Assembly: GCA_016872645.1 (NCBI GenBank)
Contig: VGZH01000041.1
Location: forward strand, 1-49,577
Length of the DNA: 49,577 nt
Direction of reading: 5' to 3'
Origin: Planctomycetota bacterium
GTDB taxonomy: Bacteria > Planctomycetota > Planctomycetia > Planctomycetales > Planctomycetaceae
The position numbers were made by a program, and so were the translations under genes. Shown here in pieces: positions 26,302 through 34,484 of this stretch; position 1 is the stretch's first letter, and each line of letters opens with the position of its first letter. Below the pieces are notes generated by a model. The model was not told the DNA's origin and did no database searches. It worked only from the letters and a program-made list of their open reading frames with translations.

Positions 26302-26844
26302 ATGCGGCACAGACTTCGAGGCCGACATCTAGGACGGAACAGTTCGCATCGTCATGCCTTAATGCGCAATATGGCTCGTTGCTTGATCCTGACGTGTGAC
26401 CAAGAAGCGACGGGCGCGGCTAAGGCGAATGGCCGGATTCGCACGACATTGGCGAAGGCGAAGGAAGTTCGTCCGTTTATCGAGAAACTGATTACGACGG
26501 CCGTGAAGGCCAAGAAGTGTCTGGACGGCGCCAACCAAATCGCTTGCCGCCATGCTCGTGGCAGCGACGAATACAAAACTTGGCGAACGACCGAGGCTGG
26601 TCAGGCTTGGCTGAAGGCCCAAAGCAAGTACATCCACCATCGTCGTCGGTTGTTTGATGTGCTGAGAAGCAATGACGTGGTTCTTTTATTGCTTGAAAAA
26701 CTTGCGCCGCGATTTGAGGATCGACCGGGTGGATACACTCGCGTGGTTCACATCGCGAAGCGTCGATTAGGTGATGCAGCCCAGTTGGCATTCTTGGAAT
26801 TTGTCGGTGAGCCGACTCGACTAACGGTCGAGAGCAAGTCGTAA
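26302..26844 (+). CDS. rplQ: 50S ribosomal protein L17 with large insertion
   Basis: The 180-residue protein starts like L17 (MRHRLRGRHLGRNSSHRHAL) and ends like it (LAPRFEDRPGGYTRVVHIAK, FLEFVGEP). It is about 50 residues longer than the E. coli protein. The extra residues are internal: a short piece around 32-44 (CDQEATGAAKANG) and about 35-40 residues near 75-115, including HARGSDEYKTWRTTEAGQAW. L17 sits at the bottom of the 50S near the tunnel exit, so the insertions could extend over the ribosome surface there. It is the last gene before the terminator. Confidence 0.95.
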   Translation: MRHRLRGRHLGRNSSHRHALMRNMARCLILTCDQEATGAAKANGRIRTTLAKAKEVRPFIEKLITTAVKAKKCLDGANQIACRHARGSDEYKTWRTTEAGQAWLKAQSKYIHHRRRLFDVLRSNDVVLLLLEKLAPRFEDRPGGYTRVVHIAKRRLGDAAQLAFLEFVGEPTRLTVESKS

Positions 26845-26865
26845 CTCGACGGAAAAATCGATCTC

Positions 26866-26898
26866 AAGCCCGGTGGCCGTGAAGCCATCGGGCTTTTT
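26866..26898 (+). terminator. Rho-independent terminator of ribosomal cluster
   Basis: AAGCCCGGTGGC (26866-26877) pairs with GCCATCGGGCTT (26884-26895) in a 12-pair stem containing one G-U pair, with a six-base loop (CGTGAA) and a T tract through 26898. It lies 22 bases after the rplQ stop and closes the operon. Confidence 0.92.
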
Positions 26899-26955
26899 CG
26901 TTGGTGGCGACAGCGATACGCTGCGCCGGAAACCAGTCTTCATGTGAGGTCGCTC

Positions 26956-28512
26956 GTGTCCGTGTCCGTCGGAAAAGTCTATTTGGTGGGGGCAGGGCCG
27001 GGAGATCCGGGACTGCTAACGCTGCGCGGATTGGAATGTCTACGGCGCGCGGATGTTGTCTTGTACGACGGCCTGGTGAATCCGATTTTGCTCCGGCACT
27101 CAAAAGCGAAGGCTGAGCGAACGTGTCGCGTATCGGCGGGGGACGAGCGGCATCTGGATCAGGATGAGATCAATCAGCGGCTTGTGGCGGCTGCGATGCT
27201 GGGAAAGATCGTTGTTCGTCTGAAGGGTGGCGATCCATTCGTGTTTGGACGAGGCAGCGAGGAAGCGGCCGCGTTGGCAAGGGCAGGGATTCCTTTCGAG
27301 GTCGTGCCAGGTGTGACGGCGGCCGTTGCTGCGGGGGAGTACGCCGGGTTTTCAGTGACTCATCGCGATCACGCTTCGGCGGTCGCTTTCATTACGGGTC
27401 ACGAGGATCCGACGAAGGACTCGCCGAGTTTGGATTACAAGGTGCTGGCGGCGTTTCCGGGGACGCTAGTTTTTTACATGGGCTGGCACCGCCTCAAGGC
27501 GATTGCCGATTCACTGATCACGGCTGGAAAGAGCGTTTGCACGCCGGTGGCTGTCATCAGTCACGCGAGTTGGCCGTCGCAGCAGACGGTGGTGGCGTCA
27601 TTGGAGACGATTGCCGACCAAGTGGCCTCGGCAGGACTGCGCCCACCGTCACTGATCGTTGTGGGAGAGTGCGTGCAACAGCGAGAACAGCTCGCGTGGT
27701 TTGAGAAACGTCCGTTGTTCGGCCGTCGAATTGGTGTGTCCCGTGCCGATGAGCAGGCCGATTCACAGATCGAGCGCATCTTCGAGTTGGGTGCCGAACC
27801 GGTCCTCATGCCGACGTTGGAAATCGATCCGCCAGAATCTTGGGGCGCAATCGATGACGTGTTGCGACGCATCGGTGAGTTCGATTGGATTGTCTTCACG
27901 AGTGCGAACGGCGTGCGGGCGTTGTTGGGGCGGATGTGGGAACTCGGCGGTGATGCTCGGAAGCTGGCGAAGGCGAAACTGGCCGCGATTGGTCCGTCGA
28001 CGGCGGCCGCGTTGACTGAGTTTCAATTGCGAGTGGATGTCGTGCCGGAGTCGTATCGGGCAGAGCATCTCGCTGTTGCATTGTGCCCACAGGTGAGTGG
28101 CCAGCGGGTCTTGTGGGCTCGAGCCAATCGGGTGCGAGAGGTCTTGCGGACGGAGTTGACGGCGGCAGGAGCACGACTGGAAGAAATCGTCGTCTATCAA
28201 CATCGGGATGTGGCGGTTTGGCCGGACGACGTAAATCAGCGGCTTATCGCGGGAAAACTGGATTGGATCGGCGTCAGCAGTCCGGCGATCGCACGCAACG
28301 TCGCGCGATTGATTCCCGAAGCGGCGCGATCGCAGCTTGGGGAACACATTCGGATTGCCACGATCAGTCCCGTGACGTCGGCTGCGTGTCAGGAGGCTGG
28401 GTTGCCGATTTCGGCAGAGGCGACTGAACACACGTGGGAAGGAATTTTGTCGGCCATTCAGCGAGTCGAGCAGGGTGAGACTCAGCGCCGTGCCGGATCG
28501 GATGGAGCCTGA
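26956..28512 (+). CDS. Fused uroporphyrinogen-III methyltransferase/synthase
   Basis: The 518-residue protein fuses two enzymes of tetrapyrrole synthesis. Residues about 5-250 are the SAM-dependent uroporphyrinogen-III C-methyltransferase (CobA/SumT): VYLVGAGPGDPGLLTLRGLE, VRLKGGDPFVFGRGSEEA and VPGVTAAVAAGEYAGFSVTH. Residues about 255-510 are uroporphyrinogen-III synthase (HemD): FDWIVFTSANGVRALLGRM, LAAIGPSTAAALTEF and WIGVSSPAIARNVAR. Together they make uroporphyrinogen III and then methylate it to precorrin-2, toward siroheme or cobalamin. The start is GTG 26956, seven bases after GAGG; earlier in-frame starts at 26944 lack an RBS. Its last 31 bases overlap the convergent gene at 28482-31775. 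The fusion is common outside proteobacteria. Confidence 0.95.
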   Translation: MSVSVGKVYLVGAGPGDPGLLTLRGLECLRRADVVLYDGLVNPILLRHSKAKAERTCRVSAGDERHLDQDEINQRLVAAAMLGKIVVRLKGGDPFVFGRGSEEAAALARAGIPFEVVPGVTAAVAAGEYAGFSVTHRDHASAVAFITGHEDPTKDSPSLDYKVLAAFPGTLVFYMGWHRLKAIADSLITAGKSVCTPVAVISHASWPSQQTVVASLETIADQVASAGLRPPSLIVVGECVQQREQLAWFEKRPLFGRRIGVSRADEQADSQIERIFELGAEPVLMPTLEIDPPESWGAIDDVLRRIGEFDWIVFTSANGVRALLGRMWELGGDARKLAKAKLAAIGPSTAAALTEFQLRVDVVPESYRAEHLAVALCPQVSGQRVLWARANRVREVLRTELTAAGARLEEIVVYQHRDVAVWPDDVNQRLIAGKLDWIGVSSPAIARNVARLIPEAARSQLGEHIRIATISPVTSAACQEAGLPISAEATEHTWEGILSAIQRVEQGETQRRAGSDGA

Positions 28513-31500
28513 CGTCGCGAAGCTCGAATCTCGGCGGGCATGGGGCGTGTGGCGTTCAGTGTGCGATCGGTGAAGTTCTCGACGTTTTGGATCAGTGTCT
28601 CGTCCAGAAACTGCACGAGCGTCCGTTGGCCGAAGCCGTATAGATTCCAGAAACCCTTTTGTGTGGCATCGACAGAGCCGTGCAGCAGTCGCGAGCCAGG
28701 CAACCCCGGTTGTTCAGTGACATCGGCGACTTTGCGTTCGATATCCAGGCTGCGATGTTGGACGTAGTCAACAGCCGAGTCGATGCGGCGGATGTTCGTT
28801 TGCGACGTCGGTTGGTAATCCCAAAATGTCGCGTTCGTCAGGTCGATAACGTTGGCACTCTCGGAAACCCATGCGCTGCGGTGGTGTCTCAACAGCAAGT
28901 CGACTCGATCGGTCGCGGTCATGAATGGTTTGCGGCCACGAGTCAGCGGCGAGATCACATCGTCCATGATGCGAAAGACGCTCAGTTCGGTGAGCAGCGC
29001 CGCGTTGTAGGCAAGATTGTTGAGGTCGTAGGGGCTGGCGGGATGGTTGATCGTCAGCGGTTGATCGGGGTACTTGGCGACCGGCTCGTAGCTGACTGGT
29101 TGCCACGCCTTCAGGTCGACCGAGTCCCAGAAGACGGCGCGCATGATTTGGCCGGAAGTCAAAGTGATGTCGCCGTTCGTGCCGAGCTGCGCGATCTTCG
29201 AGGCGAGCCCGGTCTCATCGGTCGTCGATGCGGTTTGCATCGGCAGCGGCACTTGTTGGATGTGCTTTGAGAACATCGGCGTCGGCAAGTGCGGCGTTGT
29301 AGGTTGATAGATCGCACGGATCGGCTGGCCGTCGAAGTGCTCCATGCGAGTCCCACTTCCAACCATGTCGAGCAGTGTCGGCGTGAGGTCTACCAAACGG
29401 CAGGGGGAGTCGATGCGGGCACCTCGGCGAATGTTCGGGCCGGCAACGAACATGCAGGCCCGCATCGCATCGGCCAACGGGTAGCCGTGCATCGTGCCGG
29501 GTGAGCTGTCGTTACCGAAATACCAACCGGGTCGTGCGGTGATGACCAAATCGGGAGCGGCATCCGACTCTTGCGGAGTGATGTTGCTCTGCCAAAGCAT
29601 GTGCCGCGAGAGGGTGACCACCGAGTCTGGGTATTGCGTCGGAGTCTGCGCTTCGAGCCACTCCCGTTCGTTGTGCCACTCGCTGAGGAAGCTACCGTCG
29701 ACCGCCTGCGTCAGGCCGAGCGGGTCGCGCAGCGGGTGGTCGACCACGTTGAAGGTGACTTGCCCATCAGCAGCTGGTTGCACGTCGGTCACAACGGAGT
29801 ATCGCAGTTCCCAGCGAATCGCCTCGGCGGAGTTGTTCTCGAGTGGCCGCCGTTCGATGACAGCCGAACCGCGATCGGCGGTCGTCACCAGCACGGAGTT
29901 CTCGGCAAGTTTCATCAGCACAAGATCGATGGCTCTTTGGCGATTCGTGGACTCGGCAAACAAACGTGCCGGCTCATTGCGGCCTCGCTCTTGTTGTTGG
30001 CCGTTGGGATTGTTGAATTCCGCGTTAGCGAGGAACTCGACCAGGTTGACCGGGGGTAGATGTTCGGCAAGTCGATAGGCCAACAAGTCGGCAGGGCGAT
30101 TCGGGCCGGACCAGTCGCCGCTGCGGTAATGCCCCTTTGGAAAATAAATGCGGGCTGCTCCATCCGAGTCGCCGTCGAAGAAGACGAATTCGCGGCTGCC
30201 ATCTCCATCGTGGTGAGCTCGTTCGCGATGTTGACGCACCGTGACACCCAGTCCGCCGCCGGTCCAGTGTCCGTCGGCGTCGAGTTCGCGCGGGCGATAG
30301 AACAGTTCGTGTGCCACATCAAACAGCGAGAGATGCCCGGTTCGCCCGCCGTGGTGCCCGTGGTCGCTGACGAGGCAGAAGTAGGTCGAACGCAGGCGAT
30401 CCTGAGCTTTGAACTCGGCAACGACCTGCCCGATGAGCTGATCCGCGCGAGCGATGGTCCGCCGCGTCGCACCGAATTGGCCTCGGCATTCTTTGTGGCT
30501 GACCGAGTCGGTTTCCGGAAGCCAGACGATCATCACCGGTTGCTCGCGCGGCATGAGTTGTCGCACGGCGTAGTTGGCGTTTGCGTCGTCGATATACTTC
30601 CAAGCGTCGTTGGCCTGAAGGTGCGGCACGGTTCGGGCAAGGCTGCGGCTCCAGAGCGGCGGCGGGGTTTCGGTCATGACCGGCAACACGCCGGTCGCCC
30701 AGTCTCGGCCTTCGCTGCGCAACAGTTCGTACAACGGTTTGATGTCACTGGTCAGCGAGTGCTTCCACTGGTGACCTTCCTTGTGGCCGTAGATCAACTT
30801 TCGCGCGGTCGATTGGCCGTCCACCAGTGCTCGATCCAGCCCTTGCGGTGACAACAATCGTGCACTGCGGCTGGGACCAAGCGGATCGAGATACGATTGT
30901 GAGACAAGTCCTTGCCGACAGAAACGCACTTGTCCTTTCAAGCCATGTCGGTCTGAGAAGCAGCCGGTCCACATCGTTCCGTTCGAGGTAATCGTGTCCG
31001 ACGGAAATGCGGTAAAGCAGTTCGACATCCAGCAGCCGTTATCGAGAAACAGCGACTTGATGTTCGGCAGATGCCCCATCGTCGCCATCTCGCGCACGAC
31101 GTCGGGTCGCAGTCCATCAATGTAAAACACGACCGCTTGGCAGTTCGACATCGGCGATCCGCTGTTGTCAGTCGCGGGGATGACTTCTTCGTAGGCCATC
31201 GGCTGCACGAGTTTTGGCTTTGTGATCTGTGCGTGAAAAGCCCCTTCGCTGTCACTGGGGTCGAAGTCGTTGACGGCGAGTTGCAGGCGGCCAGTCGTGG
31301 ACGCGGGCCAACTCTTGGCCTTGCCGACGAAGAATGGCTTGCCCTCATCACCAATTCGACCGATCAGGCAGAAGCAGGGAGCCGGGCCATGACTCCCACT
31401 GGGTAGCGGAAAGTTCTGATCTTGGATGCCGTCGTGAACGAGAAATGTCCCTTCTGGATTGACGGTCGCCTCGAACTTCTGCCCCCAGCGATCCGACTGC

Positions 31501-31775
31501 CGCACGACAACACGGCCGCTGGCCGAGATGGAAATCGGCTCCCCTTCCGTGACCTCAACACCAGTGTCGGTCCAGCCCACAGTGCCAAACACGGAGACCG
31601 TGTTTCCGTCGGCATCTTGCTGTTTCCGAGCAAATGAATGTCCCGTCGTGGATGAGGTGTGCGAGCAACCCGCGTACGGCAGCAACACCGCTAGGCAGAC
31701 GCTCAGTGCCAGCCAGCGCTTACGGCCGCGCGGCGCAAGAAAAAAGTTCGACGAACATCGACTCACGTGCGGCAT
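28482..31775 (-). CDS. Lipoprotein: PA-IL-like domain plus phosphodiesterase
   Basis: The 1097-residue protein starts with a hydrophobic signal (about 21-36) ending in YAGC, so Cys37 is a likely lipid anchor. Residues about 60-185 resemble the PA-IL/LecA galactose-binding fold: TDTGVEVTEGEPISISASGR, LIGRIGDEGKPFFVG, LQLAVNDFDPSDSEGAF. From about 212 it is a type I phosphodiesterase/nucleotide pyrophosphatase of the alkaline phosphatase superfamily. It has VVFYIDGLRPDVV with metal ligand Asp220, FPSDTITSNGTMWTG with the candidate nucleophile Thr, LPETDSVSHKE, LVSDHGHHGGRTGHLSLFDV and GTMHGYPLADAMRACMFVAG. The last 270 residues are unassigned. It probably acts outside the cytosol on a phosphodiester or sulfate ester of a sugar-containing substrate; the substrate is unknown. 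Confidence 0.8.
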   Translation of the reverse strand: MPHVSRCSSNFFLAPRGRKRWLALSVCLAVLLPYAGCSHTSSTTGHSFARKQQDADGNTVSVFGTVGWTDTGVEVTEGEPISISASGRVVVRQSDRWGQKFEATVNPEGTFLVHDGIQDQNFPLPSGSHGPAPCFCLIGRIGDEGKPFFVGKAKSWPASTTGRLQLAVNDFDPSDSEGAFHAQITKPKLVQPMAYEEVIPATDNSGSPMSNCQAVVFYIDGLRPDVVREMATMGHLPNIKSLFLDNGCWMSNCFTAFPSDTITSNGTMWTGCFSDRHGLKGQVRFCRQGLVSQSYLDPLGPSRSARLLSPQGLDRALVDGQSTARKLIYGHKEGHQWKHSLTSDIKPLYELLRSEGRDWATGVLPVMTETPPPLWSRSLARTVPHLQANDAWKYIDDANANYAVRQLMPREQPVMIVWLPETDSVSHKECRGQFGATRRTIARADQLIGQVVAEFKAQDRLRSTYFCLVSDHGHHGGRTGHLSLFDVAHELFYRPRELDADGHWTGGGLGVTVRQHRERAHHDGDGSREFVFFDGDSDGAARIYFPKGHYRSGDWSGPNRPADLLAYRLAEHLPPVNLVEFLANAEFNNPNGQQQERGRNEPARLFAESTNRQRAIDLVLMKLAENSVLVTTADRGSAVIERRPLENNSAEAIRWELRYSVVTDVQPAADGQVTFNVVDHPLRDPLGLTQAVDGSFLSEWHNEREWLEAQTPTQYPDSVVTLSRHMLWQSNITPQESDAAPDLVITARPGWYFGNDSSPGTMHGYPLADAMRACMFVAGPNIRRGARIDSPCRLVDLTPTLLDMVGSGTRMEHFDGQPIRAIYQPTTPHLPTPMFSKHIQQVPLPMQTASTTDETGLASKIAQLGTNGDITLTSGQIMRAVFWDSVDLKAWQPVSYEPVAKYPDQPLTINHPASPYDLNNLAYNAALLTELSVFRIMDDVISPLTRGRKPFMTATDRVDLLLRHHRSAWVSESANVIDLTNATFWDYQPTSQTNIRRIDSAVDYVQHRSLDIERKVADVTEQPGLPGSRLLHGSVDATQKGFWNLYGFGQRTLVQFLDETLIQNVENFTDRTLNATRPMPAEIRASRRQAPSDPARR

Positions 31776-32107
31776 CCTTGCCGTTTAGATAGCGACCCCT
31801 GTCGCGGAATTTGACTCATACGGCATCGTCGAACCGGGCTCGATCAATTGATTCGATCGTCACAATCATCGATGTCGGACGGAAACCGAGCCGCGACCTT
31901 GCGGGCTGCGAAATATCGGCAGGCGAATCAGGGAGAAGGAGATTTTTCCCGATCAGATTCGTCCACGCGACCGCTAGGGTTTGCCAAAACATGTCTCGAT
32001 TTCTCGACGCAGACGGACGCGAGACGCATCCGCCACTTGCCGTTACGATCCCTGCTCGATCCTGCGGAAAAAGTTGCCGAAACAGACCATTATTCGGGAG
32101 AACAGCG
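31776..32107. other. Divergent spacer, nothing recognised
   Basis: This 332-base region separates the phosphodiesterase lipoprotein gene (minus) from the BKACE gene (plus). It should hold both promoters, but I could not find a convincing hexamer pair, hairpin or repeat. An open frame runs through it in phase with the BKACE gene, but its translation shows no family resemblance. Confidence 0.5.
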
Positions 32108-33043
32108 GTGGCAGCGACTCGAAAAGTCATCATCACATGCGCGGTCACAGGAGCGATTCACACGCCGACGATGTCGCCGTATTTGCCGATCACTCCCGAA
32201 CAAATCGCGACCAGTGCCGTCGAGGCCGCCGAAGCCGGCGCGGCGATTCTGCATCTGCACGCTCGCGACCCGCAGACCGGTTGCCCGACGCCAAGCGCTG
32301 AAGTCTTTCTGGAATTCCTGCCGCAGATCAAATCGCGGACTGATGCGATCATCAACATCACGACCGGCGGCGGACACAACATGACTGTTGATCAACGGCT
32401 CGCCGCGCCGCTCCGGCTGCAACCGGAGATGTGCTCGTGCAACATGGGCTCGATGAACTTCGGACTGTTTCCGGCCATCGAGAAGTTCTCGAACTGGCAG
32501 CACCCTTGGGAGACGCAGTACCTCGAACGAACGCGCGACTTCATCTTCAAGAACACATTCGCCGACATCGAAACGATTCTCGAAAAGCTCGGTCGCGGTT
32601 GTGGGACGCGGTTCGAGTTTGAATGCTACGACATCGGCCACCTCTACAACCTGGCTCACTTTGTCGATCGAGGTTTGGCGAAGCCGCCATTCTTCGTACA
32701 GTCGATCTTCGGCATCCTGGGAGGGATTGGCTGCGATGTCGAAAACCTGCTGCACATGCGGCGGATCGCCGACAAGCTCTTTGGTCGCGATTACGTCTGG
32801 TCGATTCTCGCGGCCGGGCGGCATCAAACGAACTTCGTCACGACCGGCGCGATTATGGGTGGCAACGTGCGCGTTGGTCTCGAAGACAACCTTTACCTCG
32901 GCAAAGGAGAACTCGCGAAATCGAACGCCGATCAGGTCCGCAAGATCCGTGGCATCCTGGCTGAGCTTTCATTGGAGATCGCAACACCGAACGAAGTGCG
33001 GCAGATCTTGGCGCTCAAAGGAGCCCGCCAAGTCGCGTTCTAA
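32108..33043 (+). CDS. BKACE family (DUF849) beta-keto acid cleavage enzyme
   Basis: The 311-residue protein is a TIM-barrel member of the 3-keto-5-aminohexanoate cleavage (Kce) family. These zinc enzymes react a beta-keto acid with acetyl-CoA to give acetoacetate and a new CoA ester. Visible markers are VIITCAVTGAIHTPTMSPYL, the zinc ligands in AAILHLHARDP, ECYDIGHLYNLAHFVDRG, FGILGGIGCDVENLLHM and VRVGLEDNLYLGKGELA. The substrate varies widely across the family and cannot be read from sequence. GTG 32108 is chosen because GGGAG lies eight bases upstream and the protein then begins VAATRKVIITCAVTG, as the family does. Its stop overlaps the stop of the convergent DinB gene. Confidence 0.9.
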   Translation: MAATRKVIITCAVTGAIHTPTMSPYLPITPEQIATSAVEAAEAGAAILHLHARDPQTGCPTPSAEVFLEFLPQIKSRTDAIINITTGGGHNMTVDQRLAAPLRLQPEMCSCNMGSMNFGLFPAIEKFSNWQHPWETQYLERTRDFIFKNTFADIETILEKLGRGCGTRFEFECYDIGHLYNLAHFVDRGLAKPPFFVQSIFGILGGIGCDVENLLHMRRIADKLFGRDYVWSILAAGRHQTNFVTTGAIMGGNVRVGLEDNLYLGKGELAKSNADQVRKIRGILAELSLEIATPNEVRQILALKGARQVAF

Positions 33044-33522
33044 AATAAAGCCGGTTTGCCGAGGCTGCGACGGACGATGACCCATTGTCCGCAGTGCATC
33101 AGCCAGTGACTCCCCTGCAGCGCGAAGATCGCACCGACCGTGGGGGCGTAGTCCAAGCCGGTTGGCTTATCGAGATCAGCGTCGCTGACTTTGCTCAACG
33201 CGGCGAGCGTCGCGGTCCGTTGCTGTTTGGCGACCCGCAGCAGTTCGTCTTTCGTCGCGAACTTCGCGGGATCATCCGAAGTTGCCGCCTCTTTGGTGTA
33301 CTTGTCCGCAAATCCGGCTGGCAGCGCGGGCGTCGTCCCGGGAGCCACTTTCTCAATCATCTGATTTTCGGCAGTCACAAGATGTCCGATCTGCCAGTTG
33401 ATGTGATTGCATCCGGGATGCGGCCGCCGCATCAAATCCTGGTCGGTCAAATCGGCGACGTAACCCATCGCGACAAAATCGGCGGTGTCGATCGAAACCT
33501 TAATCGCTGCGCGGCTATCCAT
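33040..33522 (-). CDS. DinB-like metal-binding four-helix protein
   Basis: The 160-residue protein fits the DinB/YfiT-like superfamily. It shows three candidate metal-binding histidine sites: HPGCNHINWQIGHLV near residue 35 and GSHWLMHCGQWVIVRR near the end. Members include thiol transferases (bacillithiol and mycothiol S-transferases) and many uncharacterised metalloproteins, so no substrate is proposed. ATG 33522 has GAGGAG seven bases upstream; in-frame starts further upstream would add 62 residues that do not resemble the family. It converges on the BKACE gene, sharing stop-codon bases. Confidence 0.82.
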   Translation of the reverse strand: MDSRAAIKVSIDTADFVAMGYVADLTDQDLMRRPHPGCNHINWQIGHLVTAENQMIEKVAPGTTPALPAGFADKYTKEAATSDDPAKFATKDELLRVAKQQRTATLAALSKVSDADLDKPTGLDYAPTVGAIFALQGSHWLMHCGQWVIVRRSLGKPALF

Positions 33523-33685
33523 GATTGTCTCCTCAAATGGTTGGACAGAATGCGGCGGGATTTTAGCAGCGACGGCCAATCGTTCAGAGGAACCGAGACG
33601 GACAAGTTGGGTGTGCTGAATTTTAAAGTCGAAGAGCATGTCATTCGCAGCGTCAGTGACGTAGGTCGCATCAGCTTGGGAGACT

Positions 33686-34435
33686 TTGGTGTCTCGTGAA
33701 GTGTTCACCCTCGCTGACGCTTCGAGTTACAACGTTCTCGACAAGTCGGTTGTAAGACGTGTCGGCCACGATTCTGTGCAACCGTTTCTTGCTGGGCGTT
33801 TCGGCAGCACTGTGCAAGTTGCTTCCAAGCGAGCGTTGCACATCTCCCAACGGGTCGTCATCGGCGGAGTCGGAACGCCGTTGTTTAACGAGCAGCAGGG
33901 GACGATCGAATTCTGGGTTCTCAAGCAAAGGGACCAACGTCTGACTCCAATCAAGCTCCCCAGCCTGTGCAAGAACCGCGTACTTACGATCGCGCTTCCA
34001 AACAACCTGAAGTTGGACGATTGGCCCCAAATTGCTCTGATCTGGGGGCCGCACCGCGGCGATGCAGAGAGGACGATCACCGATACCTACATTGATGGTC
34101 GCAATTCGGCCTTCTACCGCAGCGAGAATTGGGACGGTTGCAGCATTGATTGCCTCTCGTCGGGGCCAAAGACTGCCAAGCGTCTGATGAAGTTTGTCAG
34201 CCGAGCCGTTGCCGTGACCGCCTTCGCCGTCGACGAAGTGCGTGTTTCCAGCATCGCTCGCTATGCCGATTAGAACGTGATTTTTGGGCCGCAGCAGACG
34301 TTTAATCCCGTCCGTTTCAATCCATCGACCGAATCGTTTCAGCCTGATCCTCAAACGCTGTGGTTGATGCACTTCGATGAGGATTTCAAAGCCAGCGTGC
34401 CTGCGGTGTCGCCGGAGGCGAGACTGGCCGAGTAG
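33686..34435 (+). pseudogene. Remnant with a LamG-like C-terminal domain
   Basis: The frame encodes a beta-strand-rich region resembling a concanavalin/LamG-type fold as found in large planctomycetal secreted proteins: QQGTIEFWVLKQRD, LKLDDWPQIALIWGPHRGDA, VTAFAVDEVRVSSIARYAD. It is broken by TAG at 34271-34273 and continues in phase with VIFGPQQTFNPVRFNPSTES, TLWLMHFDEDFKAS, to a stop at 34433-34435. The normal long N-terminal part, signal peptide and an RBS are missing. Short direct repeats lie at both ends (33705 and 34454). It lies between DinB and the TPP-enzyme operon and appears to be the tail of a lost gene. Confidence 0.7.
33705..33730 (+). repeat. Short direct repeat, copy 1
   Basis: The motif with core CCCTCGCTG-A-CGCTTC occurs here and again at 34454-34478, where the core reads CCCTCGCTG-T-CGCTTC. 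About 21 of 25 bases agree. The copies flank the LamG-like remnant. Such short, G+C-rich motifs are often dispersed in planctomycete genomes; whether these two arose from an insertion or are independent dispersed copies cannot be told here. Confidence 0.5.
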
Positions 34436-34453
34436 CGGAGTTCTCCGGAGCAC

Positions 34454-34478
34454 TCGCCCTCGCTGTCGCTTCAGGTTA
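34454..34478 (+). repeat. Short direct repeat, copy 2
   Basis: This is the partner of the motif at 33705-33730. It ends seven bases before the first possible start codon of the TPP-enzyme alpha-subunit gene and could therefore overlap that gene's translation signals. Confidence 0.5.
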
Positions 34479-34484
34479 GTTTGG

